64,000 nt of DNA from Agromyces sp. H66 (GCF_004959775.1 NZ_SJZG01000001.1:310001-374000); one strand, 5' to 3'. Positions 9,324-18,308 are shown, numbered from the stretch's first letter. Program-made: numbers and translations. The notes: generated by a model not told the origin, from the letters alone.

Positions 9324-10349
9324 ATGACCGACCCACATGTGGCGGCAAGCCCGCCCGGGCATCCGCCGCGGCTCCGCTACGAGTTCCGTGAGCACCTCGG
9401 GTCGGGCGGCATGGCCGACGTATACCTCGCGCGTGACACCGAACTCGGTCGCGATGTCGCCATCAAGGTGTTTCGCGACGACACCGGCACGGTCGCAGAC
9501 CTCACCCGCCGCGAGCGAGAGATCAACCTGCTCAGCGGGATGAGTCACCCCGGCCTCGTCGGCGTCCACGATGCCGGCACGCTCCTGCACGACGGCACCC
9601 CGCGCCGCTACGTCGTCATGGAACTCGTCGAGGGCCGGTCGCTGGCGCACCGGCTCGCCAGCGGTCCGCTGACCGAACGGCAGGCCGCCGACCTCGGTGC
9701 GCAGATGGCCGATGCGCTGAGCTACGTACACGGTCGAGCGGTCGTGCATCGCGACGTGAAGCCCGAGAACATCCTCCTTGCCGAGACACCCGCGCTCGGC
9801 TACACGTTCGTCGCGAAGCTCGCCGACTTCGGTGTCGCGCAATTCGTCGACGGCGCCCGGATGACGAGCGACGGTGCCATCATGGGCACCGCGGCCTACA
9901 TCTCGCCCGAGCAGGCGCGAGGCGAGGAGGTCGGACCGCCGAGCGACGTCTACTCGCTCGGCCTCGTGCTGCTCGAGGGCCTGCGCGGGGAACGAGAATA
10001 CACGGGCTCGGCGATCGAGGCCGCCCTCGCCCGCCTGCACCGACCGCCCGCCATCCCCGAGGAGCTCTCCGAGGAGTGGCGCGCCCTGCTGGCCGCGATG
10101 ACGCACGACGATCCCGCGCAGCGCCCCACGGCGCACGATGTCGCGGCCACCCTTCGCGACGTGATCCGCTCCATGATCCATGAGGGGCGCGGCAAGCGCG
10201 GCCGCGGGTGCTCGCGCGGACGTACCGCGCCGCGCGCCCGCGAGAACGGGGCCGGCGTTCGCGCGGCGGCCGCGGTGAGCTCGGTCGTCGGCGCGAGCGT
10301 CGTCGCCACCGTCGCGGTCGTGACGGTGCTCACCGGTGGAGGATTCTGA
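9324..10349 (+). CDS. PknB-type Ser/Thr protein kinase with one C-terminal TM helix
   Basis: 341 residues. The start is at ATG 9324, with GGGAG 7 nt upstream. The kinase domain fills residues 15-280 and is intact: glycine loop GSGGMADVYLA, VAIKVF lysine, catalytic HRDVKPEN, ADFGVAQF metal-binding DFG, and GTAAYISPEQA in the activation segment. A basic linker (about 285-310) is followed by a single hydrophobic helix to the C-terminus. The protein ends immediately after it, so there are no extracellular PASTA or other sensor domains. It would be an inner-membrane-anchored kinase facing the cytoplasm. No substrate or phosphatase gene is adjacent. Confidence 0.92.
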   Translation: MTDPHVAASPPGHPPRLRYEFREHLGSGGMADVYLARDTELGRDVAIKVFRDDTGTVADLTRREREINLLSGMSHPGLVGVHDAGTLLHDGTPRRYVVMELVEGRSLAHRLASGPLTERQAADLGAQMADALSYVHGRAVVHRDVKPENILLAETPALGYTFVAKLADFGVAQFVDGARMTSDGAIMGTAAYISPEQARGEEVGPPSDVYSLGLVLLEGLRGEREYTGSAIEAALARLHRPPAIPEELSEEWRALLAAMTHDDPAQRPTAHDVAATLRDVIRSMIHEGRGKRGRGCSRGRTAPRARENGAGVRAAAAVSSVVGASVVATVAVVTVLTGGGF

Positions 10350-10408
10350 ACCGCGTCGGTGCCCGAGCCGGGCTCGGCGCGGCGCGCGCGTCGGTCGTCG
10401 TGAGCGCG

Positions 10409-10414
10409 TAGCGT
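10409..10414 (+). promoter_or_regulatory. -10 element TAGCGT of a probable leaderless promoter
   Basis: TAGCGT lies 7 nt upstream of the ATG at 10422, and no Shine-Dalgarno sequence precedes that start. It is identical to the element before the gene at 1290. Confidence 0.45.
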
Positions 10415-10421
10415 CACTCGC

Positions 10422-11549
10422 ATGTGGACATGGAGACGACGTGTCGCGCCCCTCGACGGGCCTCCGGCGACCGAGGTCACGGGAAACGCCGAGTCACGCG
10501 GGCCGGAGATCCGGATCCGCGCGTTCCGGATCGGATTCGTCGGTGCGCTCGGCGTGCTCGTCGCGCTGCTGCTCGGCGGCATCGTCGGGCAACTCGGCAC
10601 CGTCATCCTGTACGTGGCGCTGGCGCTCTTCCTCGCGCTCGGACTCGACCCGGTGGTGAGCTGGCTGCAGCGTCGTGACCTGCCGCGCTGGCTCGCCATC
10701 CTGCTCGTCGTCGTAGTCGTCATCGGCCTGTTCGTCGGTCTCGTCGCCACGCTCGTGCCGATCGTGATCGAGCAGACGAAGATCCTCATCGAGGACTGGG
10801 ACGCCATCGTCGAAGGCGTCAGGGACAGCGACCTGGTCGGCTGGTTGAACTCGCTCGTGGGTGGCGACGCCATCCAGCAGGCGATCACCGCGGGCGGCGA
10901 CTGGCTCGCCGATCCCGACAACCTCGGCAGCCTCACGGGCGGGCTGCTCGCCGTGGGCGCCGGCATCCTCGGCGGCTTCACCGGCGCAACGATCGTGCTG
11001 ATCCTCATGCTCTATTTCCTCGCGTCGCTCGCTTCGATGAAGCGATACGCGGCGCGCTTCGTGCCGGCGAGCTCGCGGCCCGGCTTCCGCTCGGTCTCCG
11101 AGGAGATCACGGGTTCCGTCGGGCGCTACGTCATCGGGCAGCTGAGCCTCGGCGGGCTGAACGGCGTGCTCAGCCTCATCTACCTGTCGATCATCGGCGC
11201 GCCGGCCCCGATCCTGCTCGCGTTCATCGCGTTCCTCGCCTCGCTCGTGCCGCTCGTGGGCACGCTCACGGGCGCGATCATCATCACCCTCGTGTGCCTC
11301 GCCGCGTCGCCCGCGACCGCCCTCGCCGCGGCGATCTACTACCTCGTCTACATGCAGGTCGAGGCCTATGTGCTGAGCCCTCGCATCATGAGCCGCGCCG
11401 TCGCCGTGCCGGGAGCGCTCGTGGTGATCGCCGCGATCGCCGGCGGAACGCTCGGCGGAGTGCTCGGCGCGCTCGTCGCGATTCCCGTTGCGGCGTCGCT
11501 CATCATCATCGTGGAGAAGGTGGTGTTCCCCCGCCAGGACGTGCTGTGA
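10422..11549 (+). CDS. AI-2E family transporter (TqsA/YdiK/PerM-like)
   Basis: 375 residues. The hydrophobic pattern is typical of the AI-2 exporter (UPF0118) family: paired N-terminal helices at about 35-105, a central soluble region, and five further helices. Recognisable blocks are ALALFLALGLDPVVSWLQRR, GRYVIGQLSLGGLNGVL, ALVPLVGTLTGAI-like residues and GVLGALVAIPVAASL near the end. Family members export autoinducer-2 in E. coli (TqsA) or other small molecules; function in actinobacteria is untested. The gene appears to be expressed from its own leaderless promoter. It is followed by the 8-bp repeat array. Confidence 0.9.
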   Translation: MWTWRRRVAPLDGPPATEVTGNAESRGPEIRIRAFRIGFVGALGVLVALLLGGIVGQLGTVILYVALALFLALGLDPVVSWLQRRDLPRWLAILLVVVVVIGLFVGLVATLVPIVIEQTKILIEDWDAIVEGVRDSDLVGWLNSLVGGDAIQQAITAGGDWLADPDNLGSLTGGLLAVGAGILGGFTGATIVLILMLYFLASLASMKRYAARFVPASSRPGFRSVSEEITGSVGRYVIGQLSLGGLNGVLSLIYLSIIGAPAPILLAFIAFLASLVPLVGTLTGAIIITLVCLAASPATALAAAIYYLVYMQVEAYVLSPRIMSRAVAVPGALVVIAAIAGGTLGGVLGALVAIPVAASLIIIVEKVVFPRQDVL

Positions 11550-12003
11550 GTCGAGGTTCGAGGCGCGCGGCGGATTCCAGCATCACGCCGACGACAGTTC
11601 CTTCGAACAGGAGGCGGCACCGCGGCACCGCGGCACTCCGGCACTTCGGCACTCCGGCCCTCCGGTACCGCGGCACTTCGGCACCGCGGCACTTCGGCAC
11701 CTAGGTACCGCGGCACTTCGGCACTTCGGGACTTCGGGACTTCGGCACCGCGGCACCGCGGCACTTCGGTACCGCGGCACTTCGGCACCTAGGTACCGCG
11801 GCACTTCGGCACCGCGGCACTTCGGCACCGCGGCACTTCGGCACCTAGGTACCGCGGCACTTCGGGACTTCCGGACTTCGGCAGTTCGGGACTTCGGGAC
11901 TTCGGGACTTCGGGACTTCGGGACTTCGGCACCACCCTGTCGGAGGGAACAGTGCCTCCGACGCGGACCGCGCGCCGCCCGGCACGCCGAACATGGCACG
12001 CTG
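11550..12003. other. Non-coding gap between convergent genes, filled by an 8-bp repeat array
   Basis: This 454-bp stretch separates the stop of the AI-2E gene from the stop of the XylH-like gene. Most of it is the repeat listed separately (11616-11935). The open frames seen here on both strands are periodic by-products of the array and have no RBS or family similarity. Flanks of about 65 bp on each side show no gene. Confidence 0.8.
11616..11935. repeat. Tandem array, 40 units of an 8-bp repeat (GGCACTTC / GGCACCGC family)
   Basis: The stretch divides without gaps into 40 consecutive octamers. Common variants are GGCACTTC, GGCACCGC, GGTACCGC, GGGACTTC and GGCACCTA. A GGCACCTA-GGTACCGC pair occurs three times (units 11-12, 22-23, 29-30), and a longer alternating block of GGTACCGC, GGCACTTC, GGCACCGC units is repeated, indicating duplication of multi-unit blocks. 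GGTACC and CCTAGG are self-complementary, so hairpins are possible. Five consecutive GGGACTTC units close the array. The position between two convergent genes would suit a transcription barrier, but no function is shown. Confidence 0.95.
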
Positions 12004-13296
12004 TCAGGTCCGAAGGATCGAGCCGCCCGCGCGAACCCGGGACACCGCGTCCACGGTCGCCGCGAGGATGAGGACGCCGCCCGTGACCACGAGGTTGACG
12101 CCCGCAGGGAGGTTGAGCAGCCCGAGGCCGTTCGTGATCACGGCGATCACGAGGGCGCCGATCGCCGCGTGCAGGAGGCGGCCTCGTCCACCGAAGAGGC
12201 TCACGCCGCCGACGACCGCGGCCGCGACGCCCGAGAGCACGATCTCGCGACCCGCCGCCGCGTCGACCGCGCCGACCTTGCTGATCGAGAACAGGCCCGA
12301 GACGACCGCGAGCGACGAGCAGACGATGAACGCACTCCACCGCACCAGCATCACCTTGACGCCCGAGCGGCGTGCCGCCTCGGCGTTGCCGCCGATCGCG
12401 TAGAGGTACCGGCCGAACTTGGTCCGGTCGAGCACGAACGTGCCGATCCAGAGGATCACGAGCACGATCGGGACGACGATCGGCACGCCCTCGACGGCGC
12501 CGACCGACTGGCCGCGGTTGCGGCTCAGGATGGCGACGACGGCGCCGCCGATGACCGCGATGACGCCGAGCTTGATCCAGACGAGCGCGATCGTGCGGTT
12601 CGGCACGCCGGCGCGCCTGCGTCGTGACCGGTCCCAGAAGGAGGTCGCGGCCGAGACGGCGAGGATGACGCCGAGCATCACCCAACCCGCCCAGACCGGC
12701 ATGTTCGAGTTCTGGATGGCCCTGATCTCGGGGATCTGCACCCGGTAGAGCCCGCCGGCGCCGATGATCATGAGGGTCAGGCCCTGGTACCCGAGGAACA
12801 GGCCGAGGGTCACGACGAACGACGGGATGCCGACTCTCGCGACGAAGAAGCCGATGAACGTGCCGGTGAGGATGCCGGCGGCGAAGGCGATGACCAGCGC
12901 GAGCATCCAGTTCACGGCGTGCACGTTGACGAGCACGATGAACAGCGCCATCGTCATGCCGCTCGTCACGCCGGCCGAGAGGTCGATCTCGCCGAGGAGC
13001 AGCACGAACACGAGCGCCATGCCGAGCATGACGAGCGTGGCAGCCTGGGTGAGGAGGTTGGCGAAGTTCCGCTCGGTGAGGAAGAACGGACTGAGGAAGC
13101 TGAACAGGATGGTCAGCACCACGAAACCGCCGACCGCCGGCAGGGCGCCCATGTCGCCGCTTCGCAGGCGTTGCAGGTACGCGCGGACCTGATCGGCGAT
13201 CGTGCCCTCCTGGCCGCTGCCGATGAGGTCCGACGCGACGTCGGTGACCGAGGTGTCGGGCGCGACCGTGCCCGGGGCCGGTGTCTGCGAGGTCAT
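12004..13296 (-). CDS. xylH: Sugar ABC transporter permease, XylH-like
   Basis: 430 residues. A roughly 60-residue cytoplasmic N-terminus precedes ten or so hydrophobic segments of the BPD_transp_2 (RbsC/XylH) family. Blocks typical of the family are LLGEIDLSAG near residue 100, GIPSFVVTLG, GRYLYAIGGNAEAARRSG and GGVSLFGGRGRL. The N-terminal extension and the length match XylH rather than RbsC (about 320 residues). It overlaps the ATPase gene by 4 bp. The shared upstream motif with xylA supports xylose as substrate, but other pentoses are possible. Confidence 0.9.
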   Translation of the reverse strand: MTSQTPAPGTVAPDTSVTDVASDLIGSGQEGTIADQVRAYLQRLRSGDMGALPAVGGFVVLTILFSFLSPFFLTERNFANLLTQAATLVMLGMALVFVLLLGEIDLSAGVTSGMTMALFIVLVNVHAVNWMLALVIAFAAGILTGTFIGFFVARVGIPSFVVTLGLFLGYQGLTLMIIGAGGLYRVQIPEIRAIQNSNMPVWAGWVMLGVILAVSAATSFWDRSRRRRAGVPNRTIALVWIKLGVIAVIGGAVVAILSRNRGQSVGAVEGVPIVVPIVLVILWIGTFVLDRTKFGRYLYAIGGNAEAARRSGVKVMLVRWSAFIVCSSLAVVSGLFSISKVGAVDAAAGREIVLSGVAAAVVGGVSLFGGRGRLLHAAIGALVIAVITNGLGLLNLPAGVNLVVTGGVLILAATVDAVSRVRAGGSILRT

Positions 13297-14063
13297 GCGG
13301 TGGCTCCCTGCTGCACCTTCGTGCCCGTGATGTAGCCGACGACGTCGTCGCGGGAGGTCTCGGCCGCCTCGAGCGAGGCGACCATCTGCCCGAGGTAGAG
13401 CACGCTGATGTGATCGGCGACCGCGAAGACGTCGGCGAGGTTGTGGCTGATGATGATGACCGCGACGCCCTGTTCGGCGAGGCGCTTCACGAGGTGCAGC
13501 ACCTGCTCGGTCTGCGCGACGCCCAGCGCGGCGGTCGGCTCGTCGAGGATGACGACGCGGGCCTTCTTCAGCACCGCGCGGGCGATCGCGACCGTCTGCC
13601 GCTGACCGCCCGAGAGGCTGGCGACCTTCTGCCGCACCGACTTCACGGTGCGCACCGAGAGCGAACGGAGGGTGTCGGATGCCTCGCGCTCCATACGTCC
13701 CTCGTCGAACGTGCCGAACTCGGTCTCCTCTCGGCCGAGGAACATGTTCTGCACGATGTCGAGGTTGTCGCAGAGGGCGAGGTCCTGGTACACGACCTCG
13801 ATGCCGAGGCGCGCGGCATCGCGCGGCGTGTGCAGCTCGACCTCCTGGCCGTCGAAACGCACCGAGCCCGCGTCGTAGGGCTGCACGCCCGCGAGGCCCT
13901 TGATGAGGGTCGACTTGCCGGCCCCGTTGTCGCCGACCAGTGCGGTGACCTTGCCGGGGTATGCCCTGAGGTCCACCCCCTTGAGCACGCTCACGGGGCC
14001 GAAGCTCTTGACGACCCCCTGCAGTTCGATGATCGGCGCGCCCGCGTTCAGGCTCGCATCCAT
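13293..14063 (-). CDS. xylG: Sugar ABC transporter ATP-binding protein, XylG-like, single domain
   Basis: 256 residues with one complete nucleotide-binding domain: Walker A GDNGAGKST (about residue 44), Q-loop YQDLAL, signature LSGGQRQ (about 152), Walker B VVILDEPTAAL and the switch His in ISHNL. E. coli XylG and RbsA contain two such domains (about 500 residues), so this is a half-size form; short XylG proteins are also seen in actinobacterial xylFGH operons. Two copies would be needed per transporter. It lies 123 bp after the binding-protein gene, with a strong hairpin in the gap, and overlaps xylH by 4 bp. Confidence 0.9.
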   Translation of the reverse strand: MDASLNAGAPIIELQGVVKSFGPVSVLKGVDLRAYPGKVTALVGDNGAGKSTLIKGLAGVQPYDAGSVRFDGQEVELHTPRDAARLGIEVVYQDLALCDNLDIVQNMFLGREETEFGTFDEGRMEREASDTLRSLSVRTVKSVRQKVASLSGGQRQTVAIARAVLKKARVVILDEPTAALGVAQTEQVLHLVKRLAEQGVAVIIISHNLADVFAVADHISVLYLGQMVASLEAAETSRDDVVGYITGTKVQQGATA

Positions 14064-14135
14064 GCCGGTTCCTTTCGACGACGCTGTCTCGGCTCTCAGT
14101 GTGGCACCCGGCGGCCGAGGCCGGGAGGTGGGATC

Positions 14136-14173
14136 GGGGCCCCGGGGCGGCGCGTCGCGCGCCCCGGGGCCCC
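14136..14173 (-). terminator. Strong intra-operon stem-loop after the XylF-like gene
   Basis: A perfect 14-bp stem (14136-14149 with 14160-14173, GGGGCCCCGGGGCG type) encloses a 10-nt loop, just after the stop of the solute-binding protein gene and before the ATPase gene. No T-run follows. Such hairpins commonly stabilise the binding-protein mRNA or cause partial termination, giving more binding protein than membrane components. Confidence 0.7.
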
Positions 14174-14186
14174 TTCGATCGTGCGA

Positions 14187-15248
14187 CTACTCGATGCCGT
14201 ACTCAGCGCACTTGGCCTGCACCTCGCCCTGGCAGAGCTCGGCGGGGTCGGCGTCGCCGGCCTCGACGACCTGCACGACCTCCTCGGGACCGACGAGGAT
14301 CGGCGTGACCGCGATGTACGGCGTGCCGTCTTCGAGCTCCTGGTCGGCCGTGGGGGTCTCGCCCTCGAGGAGCGCGACGGCGAGCTCGACCGCGGCATCC
14401 GCCTCGAGCTTGATCGGCTTGTAGACCGTGGCGGTCTGCTTGCCGAGCAGCACGTTCTGCAGGCCCGCGATCGACGCGTCCTGGCCGGAGACCGGCACGG
14501 TCAGGCCGTTCTTGTCGAGGATCGTGATGACGCCGGCCGCGTTCGTGTCGTTGGCCACCCAGACCGCGTCGACCTGGCCGCCGAGCGACGTGAGCGCCTG
14601 TTCGAAGTTCGTCGCGGACTTCTCGCCATCCCACACGCCAGGGGGCTCGGCGGCCGGCGAGATTCCGGCGGCCTCCATGACCTCGACGGCACCGTCGTGG
14701 AACATCTTCGCGTTGCCATCGGCCGGGTCGCCGCCCATGTAGACGACCGTCGCGGTGGCGGGGTCCTTGCCCGCGGCCTCGAGGCCCTCGACGACCGATT
14801 GGCCCTCGAGGCGCCCGACCTCGAGGTTGTCGAACGAGACGTAGTAGTCGGCGCCCTCGATGGGGCGGTCGTAGGCGATCACGGGGATGCCCTCGGCCTT
14901 CGCCTTCTCGGCGACCGCGGCACCCGCACCGTTGTAGTCGACGAGCAGCATCACGCCGCAGCCCTTGCTGAGCTGCTGGTCGGCGATCGTGGCGTACTTG
15001 TTCGTGTCGCCCTGGGCATTCTGGATGTCCGTCTCGAACCCCGCGGCTTCGAGGCCGTCTTCGAGGTACGGACGGTCGTTGTTCTCCCAACGCGGCGATG
15101 ACGCGGCGTCGGGAAGGATGACGCAGGCGCGCGTCGCTGCCGCGTCGCCCCCGCCGTCTCCGTCTCCGGCGCCGCCCGAACAACCTGCCAGCAGCAGCGC
15201 GGATACTCCCGCGAGTGCGACGGCAGAGACCAATGAAGCTGACTTCAT
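14187..15248 (-). CDS. xylF: Sugar ABC transporter substrate-binding lipoprotein, XylF-like
   Basis: 353 residues. The start at 15248 has AAGGAG 7 nt upstream; an upstream start 63 codons earlier would remove the signal peptide and lacks an RBS. The lipobox LLLAGC places the acylated Cys near residue 22. The mature part is a type I periplasmic-binding fold of the Peripla_BP_4 family: repeated alpha/beta elements with VIAYDRPIEGADYYVSFDN, a hinge region VVYMGGDPADGN and SGQDASIAGLQNVL, all close to the XylF pattern. It captures a sugar outside the membrane for the XylG/XylH pair. It is the first gene of the operon. Confidence 0.9.
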   Translation of the reverse strand: MKSASLVSAVALAGVSALLLAGCSGGAGDGDGGGDAAATRACVILPDAASSPRWENNDRPYLEDGLEAAGFETDIQNAQGDTNKYATIADQQLSKGCGVMLLVDYNGAGAAVAEKAKAEGIPVIAYDRPIEGADYYVSFDNLEVGRLEGQSVVEGLEAAGKDPATATVVYMGGDPADGNAKMFHDGAVEVMEAAGISPAAEPPGVWDGEKSATNFEQALTSLGGQVDAVWVANDTNAAGVITILDKNGLTVPVSGQDASIAGLQNVLLGKQTATVYKPIKLEADAAVELAVALLEGETPTADQELEDGTPYIAVTPILVGPEEVVQVVEAGDADPAELCQGEVQAKCAEYGIE

Positions 15249-15330
15249 TGCGCTCTCCTTCTGTGACGTGAGGTCGACCCCTCGTGGTGCCGTCGTCGTC
15301 CTCGGCGGCGGCACAGGCCATGATGCCGCA

Positions 15331-15352
15331 ATTGTGGACGGGCCGAACAAAT
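15331..15352 (-). promoter_or_regulatory. Candidate XylR (ROK-type) operator upstream of xylFGH
   Basis: Read on the minus strand: ATTTGTTC, seven bases, CCACAAT. The near-identical ATTTGTTC-N7-CCACAAA lies upstream of xylA at 56433-56454. The half-sites are imperfect inverted repeats (TTTGT/ACAAA), like ROK-family xylose repressor operators. It sits 83 bp before the xylF start. Confidence 0.6.
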
Positions 15353-15378
15353 CGGTTGATAACACTTGGGTAACCTCA

Positions 15379-15390
15379 CCGACCGGTCGG
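15379..15390. promoter_or_regulatory. Perfect palindrome CCGACCGGTCGG upstream of xylFGH
   Basis: A 12-bp perfect palindrome lies about 130 bp upstream of xylF and beyond the other candidate operator, in the gap before the end of the acetyltransferase gene. It may be a regulator site or a coincidence of GC-rich sequence. Confidence 0.25.
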
Positions 15391-15488
15391 TCGGCGGATA
15401 CCCGAAGTCCGGCAGGCTGCCCGGGGAGCGCTCTCACGATGACCCCCGAAAGGGGGCGATTTCCGACGTCGAGACCGACCCGGGATCC

Positions 15489-16805
15489 TCAGAACCAGAT
15501 GCTGAGGTGGGGCGTGCGTTCGGCCGCGAACATGCGGTCGGCGAGCGTGAGCGAGCCCGCCGGGGCCGTGATCCGCGTGGCGCGCGCGAGCACCGACGGT
15601 CGAACGCCGCCGAGGTAGATCGCGCCGAGCTCCTGCACGCCGAGCTTCAGGGCATGCCGCGCCGGTGCCGCCGTGTCGGCGAGGCGTTCCACCTCGGCCC
15701 GGCCGCGTTCGCCGACGACGAGCCGGAATCGGCCGTTCGCGTACTGCAGCGGGTCGTCGATCTCGAGGTCGAGCGTTCCCGCGATTCCGTACCGGCGGGC
15801 GGTGAGCGCTTCGACGGGATCGAGGATGCGCACCCACAGGTGGTCGACGACGTCGGTCAGCGTGACGGCTCGCGGATCCTCGAGGAGCCAGGGCAACGGC
15901 TCGTCGACCGAACGCAGCCGGCCGCGGACCCCCGTGACGAAGTCCTGTTCGACGAGGAAGCGCCAGAGCGCCCGTTCGGCGTCGTCGGTCGCGGCGACGA
16001 GGAAGTCGAACTCGACGAAGCCGGGCTCGTTCGGCTCGCGCGTGATGTGGTAGGTGACGAAGCCCTGGGCCTGGCCGTGCTCGTCGTCGTAGCGCACGGC
16101 ACGCAGGCGCCTGGCGGCGTCTCCGTCGGGGTCGACGAGGCCGAGTGCCCGATCGAGGAGGCCCGGCCACCGGTCGACCTCGCCGGGCGTGCGTGCGACG
16201 GCGCGGCGGGTGATCGCGGCCGCGGTGTCGCGGAGGGCGGTGGGCTCGACGAAGTGCACGCGGCCCGGAGCATCCGGCCCGATCCAGTGCGTGCGTCGAC
16301 GATCGACCGTGACCGTCGCGGCCTTCGCCGCCGGGGCGTAGCCGTAACGCCCGTAGATCGTGGCCTCGGTGACGGTGAGCATGGCGACGGCGGCGCCGGC
16401 GTTGCGGGCGTTGGCGAGCTCGCCCTCCATGAGCGCCCGGGCGATACCCCGCCGGCGGTGCGTCGCCGCGACCGTGACAGCGCTCACGGCCCAGGCGTCG
16501 ACGCTGCGCCCGCCCGGCACGCTCAGGCCCGTCGGCCAGCCGTCGACCGTGGCGACGGGCACGGCCGGGTCGGCGGCCTGCGGATCGTAGACGCCGTGCA
16601 CGCGGCGCTCGGTGGCCACCGCGAGCGCGAAGTCACGATCGAGGTCGCGCAGCCGAGCGTGGTGGAAGCCGCGATGCTCGGCATCGATCCAGGCGCGCAT
16701 CGCGTCGTGGTCGTCGGGATCGAGCAGTCGGTATTCGAGTCCGCGGCGGGCAAGCGCCGCCGAAGCGGCGGGGTCGACCGGGATGCTGCGCGGATCGAAC
16801 GACAT
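15489..16805 (-). CDS. Eis-like GNAT N-acetyltransferase with SCP2-like C-terminal domain
   Basis: 438 residues. An N-terminal GNAT domain contains the acetyl-CoA loop VAATHRRRGIARALM (about residues 115-129) and a YGRYGY segment containing the Tyr used as general acid in Eis enzymes. A second degenerate GNAT-like domain and a sterol-carrier-like domain follow. The protein ends in ..LSIWF; in Eis the C-terminal carboxylate serves in catalysis. Known members acetylate amines, including aminoglycosides; the natural substrate here is unknown. The start at 16805 has no Shine-Dalgarno but has a TACGCT -10 six bases upstream, so it is probably leaderless. It diverges from the DUF1254 gene. Confidence 0.87.
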   Translation of the reverse strand: MSFDPRSIPVDPAASAALARRGLEYRLLDPDDHDAMRAWIDAEHRGFHHARLRDLDRDFALAVATERRVHGVYDPQAADPAVPVATVDGWPTGLSVPGGRSVDAWAVSAVTVAATHRRRGIARALMEGELANARNAGAAVAMLTVTEATIYGRYGYAPAAKAATVTVDRRRTHWIGPDAPGRVHFVEPTALRDTAAAITRRAVARTPGEVDRWPGLLDRALGLVDPDGDAARRLRAVRYDDEHGQAQGFVTYHITREPNEPGFVEFDFLVAATDDAERALWRFLVEQDFVTGVRGRLRSVDEPLPWLLEDPRAVTLTDVVDHLWVRILDPVEALTARRYGIAGTLDLEIDDPLQYANGRFRLVVGERGRAEVERLADTAAPARHALKLGVQELGAIYLGGVRPSVLARATRITAPAGSLTLADRMFAAERTPHLSIWF

Positions 16806-16811
16806 CGAACC

Positions 16812-16817
16812 AGCGTA
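16812..16817 (-). promoter_or_regulatory. -10 element TACGCT of a probable leaderless promoter
   Basis: On the minus strand TACGCT is followed by exactly six bases and the ATG of the Eis-like gene. No Shine-Dalgarno sequence is present. Confidence 0.45.
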
Positions 16818-16979
16818 GCGAGCGAGCCTGAGTGGAGCGCCGGTGGACTCCATCACGTCAGGCGCTCAGCCGCACTCGCGGGCTCCCGCCGCCGCGTCTC
16901 GCTCGAACGGCGGCGCGCCCGCTAGCCTGTGAGCAGTGCCCGGCGCACCGACCGATGCCGGGACCGGGGGAGGGGTCGC

Positions 16980-18308
16980 ATGGATTGGACCGAGCGTCAT
17001 CTGGTCGACGCGTACGTGTTCGGCTATCCGCTCGTGTACAACGTGTCGTCGTTGCAGGCGATCGCCGAGCACGGCATGGGGGCGCTGCCCGCGGCCGGGT
17101 TCAACGCGTTCGCGCACAGCCCGTCGCTTGCGACACCCGACGAGCCGTTCGTGAGCGTCAACAACGACACGATCTACTCGATCGCGCAGCTCGACCTGTC
17201 GGGCGGGCCGCTCCTGCTGCACGTGCCCGACACGGGCGGTGCGTACTCCGTGCTGCAGTTCGTCGACGCGTGGACGAACAACTTCGCCTACGTCGGACGG
17301 CGCGCCACCGGCACGGCGGAGGCCGCCTTCCTCATCACGCCGCCCGGATGGTCGGGTGACGTGCCCGAGGGCGCGCGGGTGATCGAATCGCCCACCGACA
17401 TCGCGACGATCGTGGGTCGCCTCGCCGTCGACGGCGATGGCGACATGCCGCGCGTGCGTTCCCTGCAGGAGCAGTTGACGCTCACCCCGATGGACGGCAA
17501 CGGTCCGTTGCGCGGCATCCCGCACGCGGCATCCGGCATCACCGAGCACCTGCGCTTCTGGGACCTGCTGCGGCGGTGGAGCCAGGCGTTCCCGCCGTCG
17601 GCGGCCGATCGCGACTACCTCGCGAGGTTCGCGCAGTACGGTCTCACCGACCCCGGCAACCCGTACGGCGTCGTGTCCCGTGAACTCGACGAGCACCTCG
17701 AGCACGCCTTCGCGGCGGGCCGCAGCCGAGTCGAGGAGCTCGCGCGCGAGAGCGCCGGTGACGTCGTGAACGGATGGCAGGGCATGCCGCACGCCTTCGA
17801 CTACAACATCGACCACCTCGGGCTCGGCACGATCGACGCGCCCGAGTGGAAGATCGGCGACCGCGAGACCGGCTACCAGGTGCGCGCCGCCTCGGCGCGC
17901 AACGGGCTCTGGGGCAACCACGGCTACGAGGCGTACTACGCGGGCGTCTACGTCGACGCCGACGGCGAGCAGCTGGGCGGATCGCGCGCCTACGAGCTGC
18001 GGCTCGCCGAACTGCCGCCCGCCGACGCGTTCTGGTCGATCACCATGTACTCGATGCCCGAGTACCACCTCGTCGCGAACCCCATCGCCCGGTACTCGAT
18101 CGGCGACCGCACCCCCGGCCTCGTCACCGGCGACGACGGCTCGCTCGTCATCCGGATGCAGCACGAGCGCCCCGACGACGAGGCCGCCGCCGCGAACTGG
18201 CTGCCGACGCCCGAGGGCGACTTCCGGCCGATGCTGCGCGTGTACCAGCCTCGCGACGCGATGCTCGACGGCTCCTACGTCATGCCGCCCATCACGCGCG
18301 TCGCCTGA
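16980..18308 (+). CDS. DUF1254/DUF1214 domain protein
   Basis: 442 residues, start at ATG 16980 after GGGGAGGGG. The N-terminal DUF1254 half has the family motif of a conserved aromatic start and PDEPFVSVNNDTIYSIAQLDLSGGPLLLHVPD, around residues 45-90. The C-terminal DUF1214 half has the block LPPADAFWSITMYSMP and the terminal RPMLRVYQP. There is no signal peptide, although many homologues have one. The biochemical function of the family is unknown. It stands alone between the divergent acetyltransferase and the convergent TIM-barrel gene. Confidence 0.9.
   Translation: MDWTERHLVDAYVFGYPLVYNVSSLQAIAEHGMGALPAAGFNAFAHSPSLATPDEPFVSVNNDTIYSIAQLDLSGGPLLLHVPDTGGAYSVLQFVDAWTNNFAYVGRRATGTAEAAFLITPPGWSGDVPEGARVIESPTDIATIVGRLAVDGDGDMPRVRSLQEQLTLTPMDGNGPLRGIPHAASGITEHLRFWDLLRRWSQAFPPSAADRDYLARFAQYGLTDPGNPYGVVSRELDEHLEHAFAAGRSRVEELARESAGDVVNGWQGMPHAFDYNIDHLGLGTIDAPEWKIGDRETGYQVRAASARNGLWGNHGYEAYYAGVYVDADGEQLGGSRAYELRLAELPPADAFWSITMYSMPEYHLVANPIARYSIGDRTPGLVTGDDGSLVIRMQHERPDDEAAAANWLPTPEGDFRPMLRVYQPRDAMLDGSYVMPPITRVA

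Noticed and set aside
11616-11935. CRISPR array
   Set aside because: The repeat unit is 8 bp with no unique spacers, and no cas genes are present.
11366-12000. Proteins with periodic EVPxCRG-type repeats on the minus strand
   Set aside because: They are translations of the 8-bp DNA array. No RBS or start context supports them.
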